The position numbers were made by a program, and so were the translations under genes. Below the pieces are notes generated by a model that was not told the DNA's origin, ran no database searches, and was given only the letters and a program-made list of their open reading frames with translations. From the NCBI RefSeq assembly GCF_903970965.1, contig NZ_CAJCKW010000001.1:62001-126000 (forward strand): a DNA stretch of 64,000 bases, in the 5' to 3' direction. This document shows, piece after piece, positions 17,393 through 26,714 of the stretch (its first letter is position 1; every line of letters begins with the position of its first letter). The stretch is from Aureimonas sp. ME7. GTDB lineage: Bacteria; Pseudomonadota; Alphaproteobacteria; Rhizobiales; Rhizobiaceae.

Positions 17393-17755
17393 AAGCCTGA
17401 CCTTGCATCACCGTCATCGATGGATGGTGGAAGGTCGCCCACAGCACAACCTCAGCGAATGGTTTCGCGCGGTTCGTGTAGGGGTTGTGGCGCAATGGCC
17501 ACAGAGCGTGGTTGCTCGGCCAAGTCGAGCCGAACCATGGGGTGCCAGATCGGCGAAGCGATCCGCTCAGGCCTGCGATCGAGCATCCCTGATCCAACCT
17601 GGGGTTCAAGTTCGGTCGGCCGACATGCAGGCATGGGCGCGGGTCATGTGCCGCGCCGCCCGCTCCGCGAGCCGCTGCCGACAGCCACCGCTTTCGGTCC
17701 CAGTCCTGATGCGTTAAGGAGACCGCAACATCTTCCCGAATTGAGCGGACATCTC
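17393..17755. other. Divergent intergenic region between acyltransferase and rph
   Basis: 363 bases carrying the promoters of both genes. An open frame runs through it into rph, but its product upstream of the rph ATG is not protein-like. A TTCAAGTTC string near 17605 recalls a tRNA T-loop, but no stems pair around it. I see no transposon ends or recognised RNA. Confidence 0.5.
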
Positions 17756-18475
17756 ATGCGGCCTTCCAAACGCCAGAACGACGAATTGCGGCTTGTGACG
17801 CTGGAGCGCGGTCCTTCGCGCCATGCGGAAGGCTCGTGCCTCGTGCGGTTCGGCGACACCCATGTCCTGTGCACGGCGAGCCTCGAGGAGCGCGTGCCGG
17901 GCTGGCTGAAGAACACCGGCAAGGGCTGGGTCACGGCCGAATACGGCATGCTGCCGCGCGCCACGGGCGAGCGCATGCGCCGCGAGGCGGCGTCGGGCAA
18001 GCAGTCCGGCCGCACGCAGGAGATCCAGCGCCTGATCGGCCGCTCGCTTCGCGCCGTGGTCGATCTCCAGGCGCTCGGCGAGCGCCAGATCACGGTGGAC
18101 TGCGACGTGATCCAGGCGGACGGGGGCACGCGCACGGCGGCTATCACCGGCGCCTTCGTCGCCCTGTCGGACTGCCTTGCCTGGATGGAAGCGCGCGGCA
18201 TGGTCAAGCGCGACGCCGTCCTGAAGGACCACGTGGCGGCGATCTCCTGCGGCATCCATGGGGGGACGCCCGTGCTAGATCTCGACTATCTCGAGGATTC
18301 GGCCGCAGAGACCGACGCCAACTTCGTGATGACCGGGCGCGGCGGCATCGTCGAGATCCAGGGGACTGCCGAGGGCGAGCCCTTCTCCAAGGACGAGCTG
18401 GCGGCACTCTTGAGCCTTGCCGAAGGCGGCATCGCCACGCTGGTGGAAAAGCAGCGCGCGGTGCTGGCGGGCTGA
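17756..18475 (+). CDS. rph: Ribonuclease PH
   Basis: A 239-residue phosphorolytic 3'-to-5' exoribonuclease that trims tRNA 3' ends. [19 protein letters not shown] begins the protein directly at ATG 17756. The phosphate- and RNA-binding block [19 protein letters not shown], then [19 protein letters not shown], and the catalytic [19 protein letters not shown] segment are all RNase PH hallmarks. Length matches the family (238-240 aa). Longer in-frame starts upstream add only intergenic sequence. It is followed by rdgB 61 bases later, the usual rph-rdgB-hemW order. Confidence 0.97.
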   Translation: MRPSKRQNDELRLVTLERGPSRHAEGSCLVRFGDTHVLCTASLEERVPGWLKNTGKGWVTAEYGMLPRATGERMRREAASGKQSGRTQEIQRLIGRSLRAVVDLQALGERQITVDCDVIQADGGTRTAAITGAFVALSDCLAWMEARGMVKRDAVLKDHVAAISCGIHGGTPVLDLDYLEDSAAETDANFVMTGRGGIVEIQGTAEGEPFSKDELAALLSLAEGGIATLVEKQRAVLAG

Positions 18476-18536
18476 TCCGCCCCCGCGAAAGCCTCGCCCC
18501 GTAACCTCCAACCGAACCCGAAGCGCTCCCGAACCC

Positions 18537-19190
18537 ATGGCCAACGATCTGCCCCTCGATCCGAACCGCGGCCCGCTTCTGGTCGCCAGCCACAACGGCG
18601 GCAAGATCGCGGAATTCCGCGAGCTTCTCGGACCCCTCGGCTTCCAGGTCGTCTCGGCGGCCGACAAGGGGCTGCCCGAGCCGGAGGAAACCGGCTCGAC
18701 CTTCGAGGAAAACGCCCGGATCAAGGCGCTGGCGGCCGCGCGCGCCACCGGGCTGCCCGCCCTGTCGGACGATTCCGGGCTCGCGGTCGATGCGCTGGGC
18801 GGTGATCCCGGCATCTATTCCGCCCGCTGGGCCGGGCCGGGCAAGGACTTCACGATGGCGATGCGCAACGTGGAAGAGAAGCTGCAGACGGCGGGCGCCA
18901 CCGACCCGTCGCGCCGCACGGGGCGCTTCGTCGCCGTTCTCTGCCTCGCCTTTCCGGATGGGCAGACGCGCGAGTTCCGCGGCGAGATCGAGGGAACGAT
19001 CGTCTGGCCGCCCCGAGGCCAGCTCGGCTTCGGCTACGATCCGTGCTTCCTGCCCGAGGGCGAGACGCGGACCTTCGGCGAGATGAGCTCCCATGAGAAG
19101 CACGGCTGGGTGCCGGGGCAGGAAACCGCGCTGTCGCACCGCGCCCGGGCCTTCCGCCTGTTTGCGGGGGAAGCCTTGGGCGTCTCGTGA
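18537..19190 (+). CDS. rdgB: Non-canonical purine NTP pyrophosphatase RdgB (XTP/dITP)
   Basis: A 217-residue house-cleaning enzyme of the Ham1/RdgB family that hydrolyses dITP and XTP to keep deaminated purines out of [20 protein letters not shown] at residues 14-30 is the nucleotide-binding entry; [40 protein letters not shown] and the C-terminal SHRARAF are diagnostic. ATG 18537 gives the usual length. The stop overlaps a GTG that could start hemW (GTGA), so the genes are translationally adjacent. Confidence 0.96.
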   Translation: MANDLPLDPNRGPLLVASHNGGKIAEFRELLGPLGFQVVSAADKGLPEPEETGSTFEENARIKALAAARATGLPALSDDSGLAVDALGGDPGIYSARWAGPGKDFTMAMRNVEEKLQTAGATDPSRRTGRFVAVLCLAFPDGQTREFRGEIEGTIVWPPRGQLGFGYDPCFLPEGETRTFGEMSSHEKHGWVPGQETALSHRARAFRLFAGEALGVS

Positions 19191-19192
19191 AC

Positions 19193-20386
19193 ATGGCTGT
19201 CCGCCAGCTCGCCGCGATCCGCCCCTATACGCCCCCTGAAGGCGATCCGGGCTTCGGCGTCTATGTCCACTGGCCGTTCTGCGCGGCCAAATGCCCCTAT
19301 TGCGACTTCAACAGCCACGTGCGGCACGAGCCGGTGGATCAGGCGCGCTTCGTCGCCGCCTTCCGGCGTGAGATCGCGGCGCAAGGCGCGCGCTCGCGTG
19401 GGCAAACTGTCACCTCGATCTTCCTAGGCGGCGGCACGCCGAGCCTGATGGAGCCCGAAACGGTGGCCGCGATCCTCGACACGGTCGCCGCCACCTGGAC
19501 CGTCGCGGACGGCGCCGAGATCACGCTGGAGGCGAACCCCTCCTCCGTCGAGGCGACGCGCTTTCGGGGCTACCGGGCGGCCGGCGTCAACCGCATCTCG
19601 CTCGGCGTCCAAGCGCTGAACGACGCGGACCTGCGCCGGCTCGGTCGCCTGCACGACACGGCCCAGGCGCTCGGCGCGATCCGCCTCGCGCGCGAAATCT
19701 TCCCGCGCCTGTCCTTCGACCTGATCTATGCCCGCCCCGGCCAGGGCGTCGAAGCCTGGGAGCGCGAGATCGTCCAGGCGATCGATCTCGCCGCAGACCA
19801 CCTGTCGCTCTACCAGCTCACCATCGAGGAAGGCACCGTGTTCCACGCCCTTCACAAGGCGGGCAAGCTCGTGGTGCCGGACGGCGAACTCTCGGCCGAG
19901 CTCTACGAGGCGACGCAGGCCATCACCCGCGCCCACGGCCTGCCGGCCTACGAGATTTCCAACCACGCGGTGCCGGGCGCAGAATCGCGCCACAACCTGA
20001 CCTATTGGCGCTACGGCCTTTATGCGGGCGTCGGCCCCGGCGCGCATGGGCGGCTGCCGGGGGCGGACGGGCGCCGCCACGCGGTCGCCAACGAGAAGCA
20101 TCCCGAAACCTGGCTGCGCATGGTGGAGGACTGGGAGACCGGCTCGGTGGAGGACGTGGCGCTCGCCGACCACGAGCAGGCGGACGAACTGATGCTCATG
20201 GGCCTTCGCCTCACTGAGGGCATCGACCTTCTTCGCTGGAGCGCCCTGTCGGGCCGCCCCATCGACGCCGATGTGGAAAGCGATCTCGTGGGCCACGGCA
20301 TGCTGGAGCGCCTGGGTAACCACCGCATCCGCGCCACCCCCGCCGGCATGCTGGTTCTCGACGCCGTGGTGGCGGACCTCGCGTGA
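19193..20386 (+). CDS. hemW: Radical SAM heme chaperone HemW
   Basis: A 397-residue radical SAM protein of the HemW family (formerly called oxygen-independent coproporphyrinogen oxidase-like). The cluster motif [10 protein letters not shown] is at about residues 28-37; it has CxxxCxxC followed by F rather than the fourth cysteine that distinguishes true HemN, which supports the chaperone assignment. [20 protein letters not shown] and the C-terminal HemN_C region ([13 protein letters not shown]) are present. HemW inserts heme into apo-cytochromes. ATG 19193 is used; GTG 19187, overlapping the rdgB stop, is an equal alternative. Standard rph-rdgB-hemW gene order. Confidence 0.95.
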   Translation: MAVRQLAAIRPYTPPEGDPGFGVYVHWPFCAAKCPYCDFNSHVRHEPVDQARFVAAFRREIAAQGARSRGQTVTSIFLGGGTPSLMEPETVAAILDTVAATWTVADGAEITLEANPSSVEATRFRGYRAAGVNRISLGVQALNDADLRRLGRLHDTAQALGAIRLAREIFPRLSFDLIYARPGQGVEAWEREIVQAIDLAADHLSLYQLTIEEGTVFHALHKAGKLVVPDGELSAELYEATQAITRAHGLPAYEISNHAVPGAESRHNLTYWRYGLYAGVGPGAHGRLPGADGRRHAVANEKHPETWLRMVEDWETGSVEDVALADHEQADELMLMGLRLTEGIDLLRWSALSGRPIDADVESDLVGHGMLERLGNHRIRATPAGMLVLDAVVADLA

Positions 20387-20709
20387 GCGCCTTGCCGGTC
20401 TATGCGCTGGCGGCGCTGGCCGAGATCGCCGGCTGCTTCGCGTTCTTCGCCGTTCTGCGCGGCGGAGCCTCGCGGCTCTGGCTCGTGGCCGGCATCCTGG
20501 CGCTCGCGGTCTTCGCTCTCGCGCTCACGCGCGTCGAGACGGAGTTCGCCGGGCGCGCCTATGCCGCCTATGGCGGGGTCTACATCCTCGCCTCGCTTCT
20601 TTGGATGTGGGGCGCGGAAGGGGCGCGGCCGGATCGGTTCGATCTCGTGGGCGCGGCGCTTTGCTTGAGTGGTGCCGCCGTGATCCTCTGGGCGCCGAGG
20701 GGCGCATGA
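20383..20709 (+). CDS. YnfA family inner-membrane protein
   Basis: A 108-residue protein with four predicted transmembrane helices, matching the YnfA/UPF0060 family. The blocks [20 protein letters not shown], then [20 protein letters not shown] and [20 protein letters not shown], are diagnostic. Members are related to small multidrug resistance transporters and E. coli YnfA has been linked to efflux; the substrate here is unknown. The start is GTG 20383, overlapping the hemW stop, and the stop overlaps the ATG of rsmI, so it is embedded in a coupled gene chain. Confidence 0.9.
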   Translation: MSALPVYALAALAEIAGCFAFFAVLRGGASRLWLVAGILALAVFALALTRVETEFAGRAYAAYGGVYILASLLWMWGAEGARPDRFDLVGAALCLSGAAVILWAPRGA

Positions 20710-21626
20710 GCGAGGACGATCGCGATCTACCGGAAACGACGGAGCGCACAGGCTTCACCCTGCGCGGTGCCCCCCTTTCCGCGTCCCGCCCCGAGCCGGG
20801 CCTTTATCTTGTGGCCACGCCCATCGGCAACCTGTCCGACATCACGCTGCGCGCGCTCGAGATTATCGCCGGCGCCGATGTCCTCGCCTGCGAGGACACG
20901 CGCCAGACCGGCAAGCTTCTCCAGCGCTACGGCATCCGCCGGCGCACCTTTTCCTACCACGAGCACAACGCGACGAGTGCGGGCGAGGCGCTTCTGGCCG
21001 AACTGGAAGCCGGGCGCTCCGTCGCTCTCGTGTCCGACGCCGGCACGCCGCTTGTTTCCGACCCCGGCTTTCCGCTGGGCGCAGAGGCCATCGCGCGCGG
21101 CATTCCCGTCGTCCCCATTCCCGGCGCTTCCGCGCCGCTCGCCGCCCTTCTCGCCTCAGGCCTGCCCTCGGACGCCTTCTTCTTCGCCGGCTTTCTGCCG
21201 CCGAAGGAAAGCGCCCGGCGCACCCGCCTCGAAGCGCTGGCCCGCGTGCCCGGAACGCTCCTGTTCTTCGAGGCGCCGCACCGCATCGCCGAAAGCCTCG
21301 CCGACATGGCCGCCGTCTTGGGGCCGCGCTCCGGCGCCGTCTGCCGCGAGCTGACCAAGGCCTTCGAGACGATCTATCGCGGCCCGCTGCCGGATCTGGC
21401 TGCCGAGTTCGCCGCGATGGAGCGCGTGCGCGGCGAGATCGTCGTTTGCGTCGGCGGCCCGGCGGACGAGGCGGCCCCGTCCGCCGACGATGCCGACGCG
21501 ATCCTGCGCGGGCTCCTCGCCGAGATGAAGCCCGCGAAAGCCGCCCAGGAGGCGGTGAAGCTCACCGGTCTCACGCGGCGCGAGCTCTACGCCCGCGCCC
21601 TTGCCTTGAAATCCGATGGCGGCTGA
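20706..21626 (+). CDS. rsmI: 16S rRNA (cytidine1402-2'-O)-methyltransferase RsmI
   Basis: A 306-residue SAM-dependent methyltransferase that 2'-O-methylates C1402 in the 16S rRNA decoding centre. [20 protein letters not shown] near residues 33-52 is the family opening; [48 protein letters not shown] and [14 protein letters not shown] are all canonical. A ~30-residue unconserved N-terminal tail precedes the domain. ATG 20706 overlaps the ynfA stop by four bases. It is followed by yraN with an 11-base overlap, the conserved rsmI-yraN pair. Confidence 0.96.
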   Translation: MSEDDRDLPETTERTGFTLRGAPLSASRPEPGLYLVATPIGNLSDITLRALEIIAGADVLACEDTRQTGKLLQRYGIRRRTFSYHEHNATSAGEALLAELEAGRSVALVSDAGTPLVSDPGFPLGAEAIARGIPVVPIPGASAPLAALLASGLPSDAFFFAGFLPPKESARRTRLEALARVPGTLLFFEAPHRIAESLADMAAVLGPRSGAVCRELTKAFETIYRGPLPDLAAEFAAMERVRGEIVVCVGGPADEAAPSADDADAILRGLLAEMKPAKAAQEAVKLTGLTRRELYARALALKSDGG

Positions 21627-22002
21627 CCGCGCCACCGAGCGTTTGACGGAACGCCGCGCCCGCTTCGCCAAGGGGCATCGCGGCGAATGGCTGGCCGGTT
21701 GGGCGCTGCGCCTCAAGGGCTACCGCATCCTCGCCATACGCCACCGCACCAGGGTCGGCGAGATCGACATCATCGCCCGGCGAGGCAACACGATTGCTGT
21801 CGTTGAGGTCAAGGCGCGCGCCACCCTGGAGGCCGCGATGGACGCCGTCTCGCCCGCCAGCCAGCGCCGCATCGAGAACGCCGCCGATCTCTGGCTCGCG
21901 CGCCAGCGCGACCACGCGGCCCTGTCGCTCCGCTTCGACATCGTCGCCGTCCTCCCCCGCCGCTGGCCCGTCCACATCCCCAATGCCTGGGCTCCCGCCT
22001 GA
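21616..22002 (+). CDS. yraN: YraN family (UPF0102) putative endonuclease
   Basis: A 128-residue protein of the UPF0102/YraN family, structurally related to Holliday-junction-type and restriction-like nucleases. The core [20 protein letters not shown] (residues ~48-67) contains the E/D-x(n)-ExK metal-binding pattern (GEIDII and VEVKA). Its cellular role is not established. ATG 21616 lies inside the 3' end of rsmI, giving an 11-base overlap, and this pairing is conserved across proteobacteria. Confidence 0.92.
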   Translation: MAADRATERLTERRARFAKGHRGEWLAGWALRLKGYRILAIRHRTRVGEIDIIARRGNTIAVVEVKARATLEAAMDAVSPASQRRIENAADLWLARQRDHAALSLRFDIVAVLPRRWPVHIPNAWAPA

Positions 22003-22031
22003 TCTCCAAAGCAAAGGTTCCGACCCGCTCC

Positions 22032-23030
22032 ATGGCCGAATACGACCTCCTGACGATCGGCAACGCCATCGTCGACATCATCGCGCGCACCGACGACGCC
22101 TTCCTGAAGGACGCCGGCATCGAGAAGGGCGCGATGACGCTGATCGACGCCAAGCGCGCCGAAGACCTCTATGCGCGCATGGGGCCGGCCACGGAAATGT
22201 CGGGCGGCAGCGCCGGAAACACGGTCGCCGGCCTCGTCTCGCTCGGCGGCCGGGGCGCCTATTTCGGCAAGGTGTCGAGCGACCAGTTGGGCGGCATCTT
22301 CACCCACGACATCCAGGCGCTCGGCATCCACTACGAGACCGCGCCTCTTCCCGCCGAGCCGCCCACCGCCCGGTCCATGATCCTCGTCACCCCCGATGGC
22401 GAGCGCTCGATGAACACCTATCTCGGCGCCTGCGTCGAGCTTTCGACTGATGACATCGACGAGGCCGTCGTCGCCGCCTCGCGCGTCACCTATTTCGAAG
22501 GCTATCTCTGGGATCCGCCCCGCGCCAAGGACGCCATCCTCCAGGCCGCGCGCATCGCCCACGCGGCGGGGCGCGAGGTCGCCATGACCCTGTCGGACCC
22601 GTTCTGCGTCCACCGCTACCGCGCCGAGTTCCTCGACCTCCTGCGCTCGCGCACCGTCGATATCGTCTTCGCCAACGAAGCCGAGGCCCTCGCCCTCTAC
22701 GAGACCGAAATCCTCAAGGAAGCCCTCCACCACCTGGGGCAGGACACCGCCCGCCTCGCCGTCGTCACGAGAGGCTCGGACGGCTGCGTCGTCGTCGAAG
22801 GCGGCACCCGCACCGCCCATCCCGCCACCTTCGTCCCCCACGTCGTCGACACGACCGGTGCCGGAGACCTCTTCGCCGCCGGCTTCCTGCGCGGCTACAC
22901 CCAAGGCCTCGACCACGCCCAAAGCGCGCGCCTCGGCGCCATCGCCGCCGGTCACATCATCTCCCAAATCGGCCCCCGCCCGCAGACGCCCCTCGCCGAC
23001 CTGCCGGAGGCGAAGGCGATCCTGGGGTGA
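22032..23030 (+). CDS. PfkB-family carbohydrate kinase (adenosine kinase-like)
   Basis: A 332-residue ribokinase/PfkB kinase. The N-terminal YDLLTIGNAIVDIIART, the substrate-site GGSAGNTVAGLVSLGGRGAY, and the ATP-site signature DTTGAGDLFAAGFLRGYTQG (Asp in the DTTGAGD motif as catalytic base) are clear. Alphaproteobacterial proteins with this exact opening are usually annotated adenosine kinase, and that is the best guess, but other nucleosides or sugars cannot be excluded. ATG 22032 lies 29 bases after yraN. The gene ends 17 bases before the second palindromic element. Confidence 0.88.
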   Translation: MAEYDLLTIGNAIVDIIARTDDAFLKDAGIEKGAMTLIDAKRAEDLYARMGPATEMSGGSAGNTVAGLVSLGGRGAYFGKVSSDQLGGIFTHDIQALGIHYETAPLPAEPPTARSMILVTPDGERSMNTYLGACVELSTDDIDEAVVAASRVTYFEGYLWDPPRAKDAILQAARIAHAAGREVAMTLSDPFCVHRYRAEFLDLLRSRTVDIVFANEAEALALYETEILKEALHHLGQDTARLAVVTRGSDGCVVVEGGTRTAHPATFVPHVVDTTGAGDLFAAGFLRGYTQGLDHAQSARLGAIAAGHIISQIGPRPQTPLADLPEAKAILG

Positions 23031-23047
23031 GGGGCGCTTGGGGCATC

Positions 23048-23209
23048 GCAGGGGTTCCACCCCTGCACCCCGCCAGGGGAATGATTCCCCTGGACCCTCA
23101 TCCTGGTGACAACAAAAAGGGGGCCGGCGGCCCCCTTTTTGTTGTCAAAAGAAAAGAAGGGTTCGGGAATTCCTTCCCGAGCGGGGACCGGGGCGGCAGC
23201 CCCGCAATA
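23048..23209. repeat. Palindrome-packed intergenic element, copy 2 (inverted relative to 13978-14143)
   Basis: A 162-base unit between convergent pfkB-type and folD ends. In this orientation the palindromes run 23048-23066, 23073-23093, 23108-23146, 23163-23180 and 23189-23204, the mirror of copy 1. Compared with copy 1 the 18-bp terminator stem is identical and only its loop differs. The single-base-centred palindrome is one pair shorter on both arms, and the TCGGGAA stem is kept with a changed loop. Such paired changes show that structure is conserved, not only sequence. Confidence 0.9.
23108..23146. terminator. Bidirectional intrinsic terminator for the PfkB-type gene and folD
   Basis: Perfect 18-bp stem with loop GGC, A5 before GGGGGCC and T5 after GGCCCCC. 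It can terminate both converging transcripts. Stem bases are identical to the terminator at 14041-14079. Confidence 0.9.
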
Positions 23210-23223
23210 GCCCCACGTACTCC

Positions 23224-24126
23224 TCAGAACCGAGGCGCCGTCTCGCCGGCGGCGCGGAAGGCGGCGGAGACGGTGTTGGCCATGAGCATGGCGATGGTCA
23301 TCGGGCCGACGCCGCCGGGGACGGGGGTGATGGCGGATGCGGTCTCCGCGGCGGGGGCGTAGGCGACGTCGCCGACGAGGCGGGTTTTGCCCTCGCCCTT
23401 GTCGGGGGCGGGCACGCGGTTGATGCCGACGTCGATGACGAGGGCGCCGGGCTTGACGTGGTCGGGGCCGAGCGTTTCGGGGCGGCCGATGGCGGCGACG
23501 AGGATGTCGGCCTCGCGGCAGAGGGCGGCGAGGTCTTTCGTGCGCGAATGGGCTGTGGTGACTGTGGCGTTGGCGAGCAGCAGGAGCTGGGCCATCGGCT
23601 TGCCGACGAGGTTGGAGCGGCCGACGACGACGGCACGCTTGCCGGAAAGATCGTCGCCGAGGGTTCGGCGGATCAGCACCATGCAGCCGGCGGGGGTGCA
23701 GGGGACGAAGGCTTCCCCCACGAGGCCGGAGGCGAGGCGGCCGGCATTGACGACGGTGAGGCCGTCGACGTCCTTGTCGGGATGGATGCGCCCGACGACG
23801 GTGTCCGTGTCGAGGCCGTTCGGCAGGGGGAGCTGCTGGAGGATGCCGTGGATCGCGGGGTCGGCGTTGAGCCGGTCGATCAGGGCGAGGAGGTCGGCCT
23901 GGGGCACGTCGGCGGGCAGGCGGTGGGTCACGGAATGGAAGCCGCATTCGCTCGCCATGCGGCTCTTGGAGCCGACATAGACCTGGCTGGCGGGGTCTTC
24001 GCCGACGAGGATCACGGCGAGGCCCGGCTGGGTGCCGGTGCGGGCCTGGAGGTCGGCGGCGGCGCGCTTCACCTCGGCCAGAACGTCCTCGGCCACGGCC
24101 TTGCCGTCGATTCTCGTCGCCACCAT
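23224..24126 (-). CDS. folD: Bifunctional methylenetetrahydrofolate dehydrogenase / methenyl-THF cyclohydrolase FolD
   Basis: A 300-residue FolD, which interconverts 5,10-methylene-, methenyl- and 10-formyl-tetrahydrofolate using [18 protein letters not shown] contains the catalytic lysine; [48 protein letters not shown] (dinucleotide-binding loop) and [20 protein letters not shown] are hallmarks. ATG 24126 gives normal length. Single gene, divergent from the downstream dehydrogenase and convergent with the PfkB-type kinase. Confidence 0.97.
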   Translation of the reverse strand: MVATRIDGKAVAEDVLAEVKRAAADLQARTGTQPGLAVILVGEDPASQVYVGSKSRMASECGFHSVTHRLPADVPQADLLALIDRLNADPAIHGILQQLPLPNGLDTDTVVGRIHPDKDVDGLTVVNAGRLASGLVGEAFVPCTPAGCMVLIRRTLGDDLSGKRAVVVGRSNLVGKPMAQLLLLANATVTTAHSRTKDLAALCREADILVAAIGRPETLGPDHVKPGALVIDVGINRVPAPDKGEGKTRLVGDVAYAPAAETASAITPVPGGVGPMTIAMLMANTVSAAFRAAGETAPRF

Positions 24127-24275
24127 CGATCCGCCTCGCGTTCTCGGGATTGCTGCGCTGCTTATAGGGCGGGTGCGCGCGGCGTGCGAGCGAGAAAAGC
24201 CGTAAGCCCGCCCTGTCTTTCGGCGTGTCGACGCCTATCCTTGGGTGGGACGAGGACTGCCGGCGGGGACCATTC

Positions 24276-25055
24276 ATGCAGCTTGCGGATCAGGCCGCGA
24301 TCGTGACGGGAGCCGGTTCGGGGATCGGGCGCGCGATCGCGCTGGCTTTCGCGCGCGAGGGCGCCAGCGTCGGGGTGGCGGACATCAACGCCGCGAGCGC
24401 CCAGAAGGTCGCCGCCGAGATCGAGGCGACGGGCGGCCGGGCGATCGCGCTTGCCATGGACGTCACCGACGAGGCGATGGTCAACGCGGGCGTCGAGAAG
24501 GTGGTGGACCGCTTCGGGCGCCTGGACGCGATGGTGGCCAATGCGGGCATCCAGATCGTGCATCCGATCGAGGAGTTTCCCTACGAGGAGTTCCGCCGCG
24601 TGGTAGACATCCATCTCGGCGGCTCGTTCCTTCTGACCAAGGCGGCGGTCAAGCACATGTATCCGCGCCGCTCCGGCTCGCTGATCTACATGGGCTCGGT
24701 GCACAGCCACGAGGCCTCGCCGCTGAAAAGCGCCTATGTCGCGGCCAAGCACGCGATCCTCGGCCTCGCCCGGACGATGGCCAAGGAAGGCGGACGGCAC
24801 GGCGTTCGCTCCAACGTGATCTGCCCCGGCTTCGTGCGCACGCCGCTCGTGGAGAAGCAGATCCCCGAGCAGGCGCGCGACCTCGGCATTTCGGAAGAGG
24901 ACGTGGTGAGCCGCGTCATGCTGGGCCGCACGGTGGACGGCGAGTTCACGACGCTGGAGGACGTGGCCGATATCGCCGTGTTCCTGGCCGGCTTCGGCTC
25001 GAGCGCGCTCACCGGCCAATCGATGACCGCCAGCCACGGCTGGTACATGGGCTGA
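24276..25055 (+). CDS. Short-chain dehydrogenase, 3-hydroxybutyrate dehydrogenase-like
   Basis: A 259-residue classical SDR. The NAD-binding GAGSGIG is at residues 13-19, VANAGIQ and the catalytic Ser-Tyr-Lys set (MGSVHSHEASPLKSAYVAAK) are intact, and CPGFVRTPLVEKQIPEQA is the substrate-lid region typical of D-3-hydroxybutyrate dehydrogenases (BdhA). It probably oxidises 3-hydroxybutyrate to acetoacetate in polyhydroxybutyrate turnover, although other hydroxyacids are possible. ATG 24276 was chosen because it begins at the Rossmann fold; the earlier ATG adds 17 non-family residues. The next two genes on the strand are DUF3096 and an NDH-2-type oxidoreductase. Confidence 0.85.
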   Translation: MQLADQAAIVTGAGSGIGRAIALAFAREGASVGVADINAASAQKVAAEIEATGGRAIALAMDVTDEAMVNAGVEKVVDRFGRLDAMVANAGIQIVHPIEEFPYEEFRRVVDIHLGGSFLLTKAAVKHMYPRRSGSLIYMGSVHSHEASPLKSAYVAAKHAILGLARTMAKEGGRHGVRSNVICPGFVRTPLVEKQIPEQARDLGISEEDVVSRVMLGRTVDGEFTTLEDVADIAVFLAGFGSSALTGQSMTASHGWYMG

Positions 25056-25090
25056 ACGGCCCGAAGACACTGCAGAGAAAGAACCACCCG

Positions 25091-25234
25091 ATGGAAATCA
25101 TCACCCTTCAGCCGATCGTCGCCTTGATCGCCGGGATCCTGATCCTCGTGATGCCGCGCCTTCTGAACTACATCGTCGCCTTCTACCTGATCGTGGTCGG
25201 TCTCACAGGATTGATCGGAACCGCCGGCGTCTGA
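25091..25234 (+). CDS. DUF3096 small membrane protein
   Basis: A 47-residue, strongly hydrophobic peptide with two short helices (QPIVALIAGILILVM and YIVAFYLIVVGLTGLIG) separated by PRLLN. This pattern is DUF3096, a family of tiny membrane proteins of unknown role. ATG 25091 follows the dehydrogenase stop by 35 bases. It is 18 bases upstream of the NDH-2-like gene, so it may be co-transcribed; an association with the respiratory membrane is a guess from context. Confidence 0.8.
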   Translation: MEIITLQPIVALIAGILILVMPRLLNYIVAFYLIVVGLTGLIGTAGV

Positions 25235-25252
25235 GCGCATCTTTCAGGGGAG

Positions 25253-26566
25253 ATGATGGCGCGAGGGCGAACGGTGGCGAGTGCGGATGCGGGACGGAGG
25301 GTACTGATCCTGGGCGGGGGCGCGGGTGGGCTGGAACTCGCCTCGCAGCTCGCCAAGCGAAGCGACGTGGCGGTCACTCTGGTGGACCGCGAGATGGCCC
25401 ATCTCTGGAAGCCGCGCCTCCACGAGTTCGCCGCGGGCACCGTGTCCTCGACGCTCGCCGAAGTGTCCTTCTATCTCCTCGCCAAGATGCGCGGCTTCCA
25501 CTTCGAGCAGGGTGAGGTCGCCGGGATCGATCGTGGCGCGCGCGAGGTCGAGCTTGGCCCCATGCGGGACGGAGAAGGGCGCGAACTGGCGCCGGCCCGG
25601 CGCCTCCCATACGACCTTTGCGTCGTCGCGCTCGGCGGCGTGACGCCGGACTTCGGGATCGAGGGCGTCGCCGAAAACGCCATCCGACTGGACGGGCCGG
25701 CGGACGCCGAAGCCTTCCGCACCCGCTTTGCCGGCGCGATGATCCGCGCGCGCGCCAGCGGCATTCCCGCCGAGATCGTGATCGTCGGGTCGGGCGCGAC
25801 GGGCACGGAGCTTGCCGCGCACCTGCGAAACTCGGAAAGCGGGTTCCTGGCGCGCGAGCCGGGCACGAACGGGCCAAAGCTCCTCGGCATCACCATCCTG
25901 GAATCGGCGCCCGAGATCATGCCCGGCATCGACGCGGACCTGCGTGCCAAGCTGGTGGAGCGGCTGCGCTCGCTCGACGTGAAGACCGTGACGGATGCCA
26001 AGATCGCGGCGATCGAGCCGGACGGCGTGCGCTCGGAATCGGGCGAGCGCTGGCCGTCCGATGTGGCGGTCTGGGCGGCAGGCCTCGTCGGCAACCCACT
26101 CCTGAAGGAGTTGGCCGACTTCGAGCTCGACGACAAAGGGCGCATTCGGGTGGACCGGACGCTGCGATCCACCGTGGACGAGCGGATCGTGGCGATGGGC
26201 GATTCCGCCAGCGTCGTGACCAAGGGTGCCGACAAGCCTTTGCCGCCGACGGCGCAGGCCGCCGCGCAGGAGGCAGCCTATCTCGTCGACACGGTTTCCC
26301 ATCTCCTGAAGGGCCAGCCGGTGGAGCCCTTCGCGTTCCAGAACCGGGGCCGGCTCGTTTCGCTCGGCCGTGCCGGGGCGGTCGGTCGCATCGGCTCAGG
26401 GAACGGCGACGACTTCCTGATCCACGGTCAGTTCGCGGTCGCCGCCTATCACGCGCTCCAGCGCCAGCACCAATGGCGCGTCCTCGGAACCCTTCGCGGC
26501 TCCGTCGCGATCTTCGCCGACATGCTGTCCCCGGCCAAGGGCCCGGCGCTGAAGCTTCACGGGTAG
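25253..26566 (+). CDS. Type II NADH dehydrogenase-like FAD oxidoreductase
   Basis: A 437-residue flavoprotein of the NDH-2 family, peripheral membrane enzymes that pass electrons from NADH to quinone without pumping protons. The FAD Rossmann motif VLILGGGAGGLELA is at residues 17-30, the second NAD(H) motif IVIVGSGATGTELAAHL near 179-195, and the FAD-contact VAMGDSASV plus LPPTAQAAAQEAAYL near the C-terminal third. A C-terminal hydrophobic/amphipathic stretch around VAIFADML may anchor it. ATG 25253 or the next codon is the start. It closes the group with the SDR and DUF3096 genes. Confidence 0.88.
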   Translation: MMARGRTVASADAGRRVLILGGGAGGLELASQLAKRSDVAVTLVDREMAHLWKPRLHEFAAGTVSSTLAEVSFYLLAKMRGFHFEQGEVAGIDRGAREVELGPMRDGEGRELAPARRLPYDLCVVALGGVTPDFGIEGVAENAIRLDGPADAEAFRTRFAGAMIRARASGIPAEIVIVGSGATGTELAAHLRNSESGFLAREPGTNGPKLLGITILESAPEIMPGIDADLRAKLVERLRSLDVKTVTDAKIAAIEPDGVRSESGERWPSDVAVWAAGLVGNPLLKELADFELDDKGRIRVDRTLRSTVDERIVAMGDSASVVTKGADKPLPPTAQAAAQEAAYLVDTVSHLLKGQPVEPFAFQNRGRLVSLGRAGAVGRIGSGNGDDFLIHGQFAVAAYHALQRQHQWRVLGTLRGSVAIFADMLSPAKGPALKLHG

Positions 26567-26714
26567 CGTAGGGCGCCTTCCGGGGGACGCGGGGAGCATC
26601 CAGCTCGAGGCCGCCGCTCTCGCCGGCGTCGTTCGGCGCGGAAGGGTGGTTCTCGAAGGGTCCGCTCATGTCCGAGATCAGGCTGGGGCAGACGGGTGAG
26701 ACCGTCGGTTGCCG

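Noticed and set aside
17590-17630. tRNA-like TTCAAGTTC near an rph-upstream hairpin
   Set aside because: No pairing T-stem, anticodon stem or acceptor stem can be built around it.
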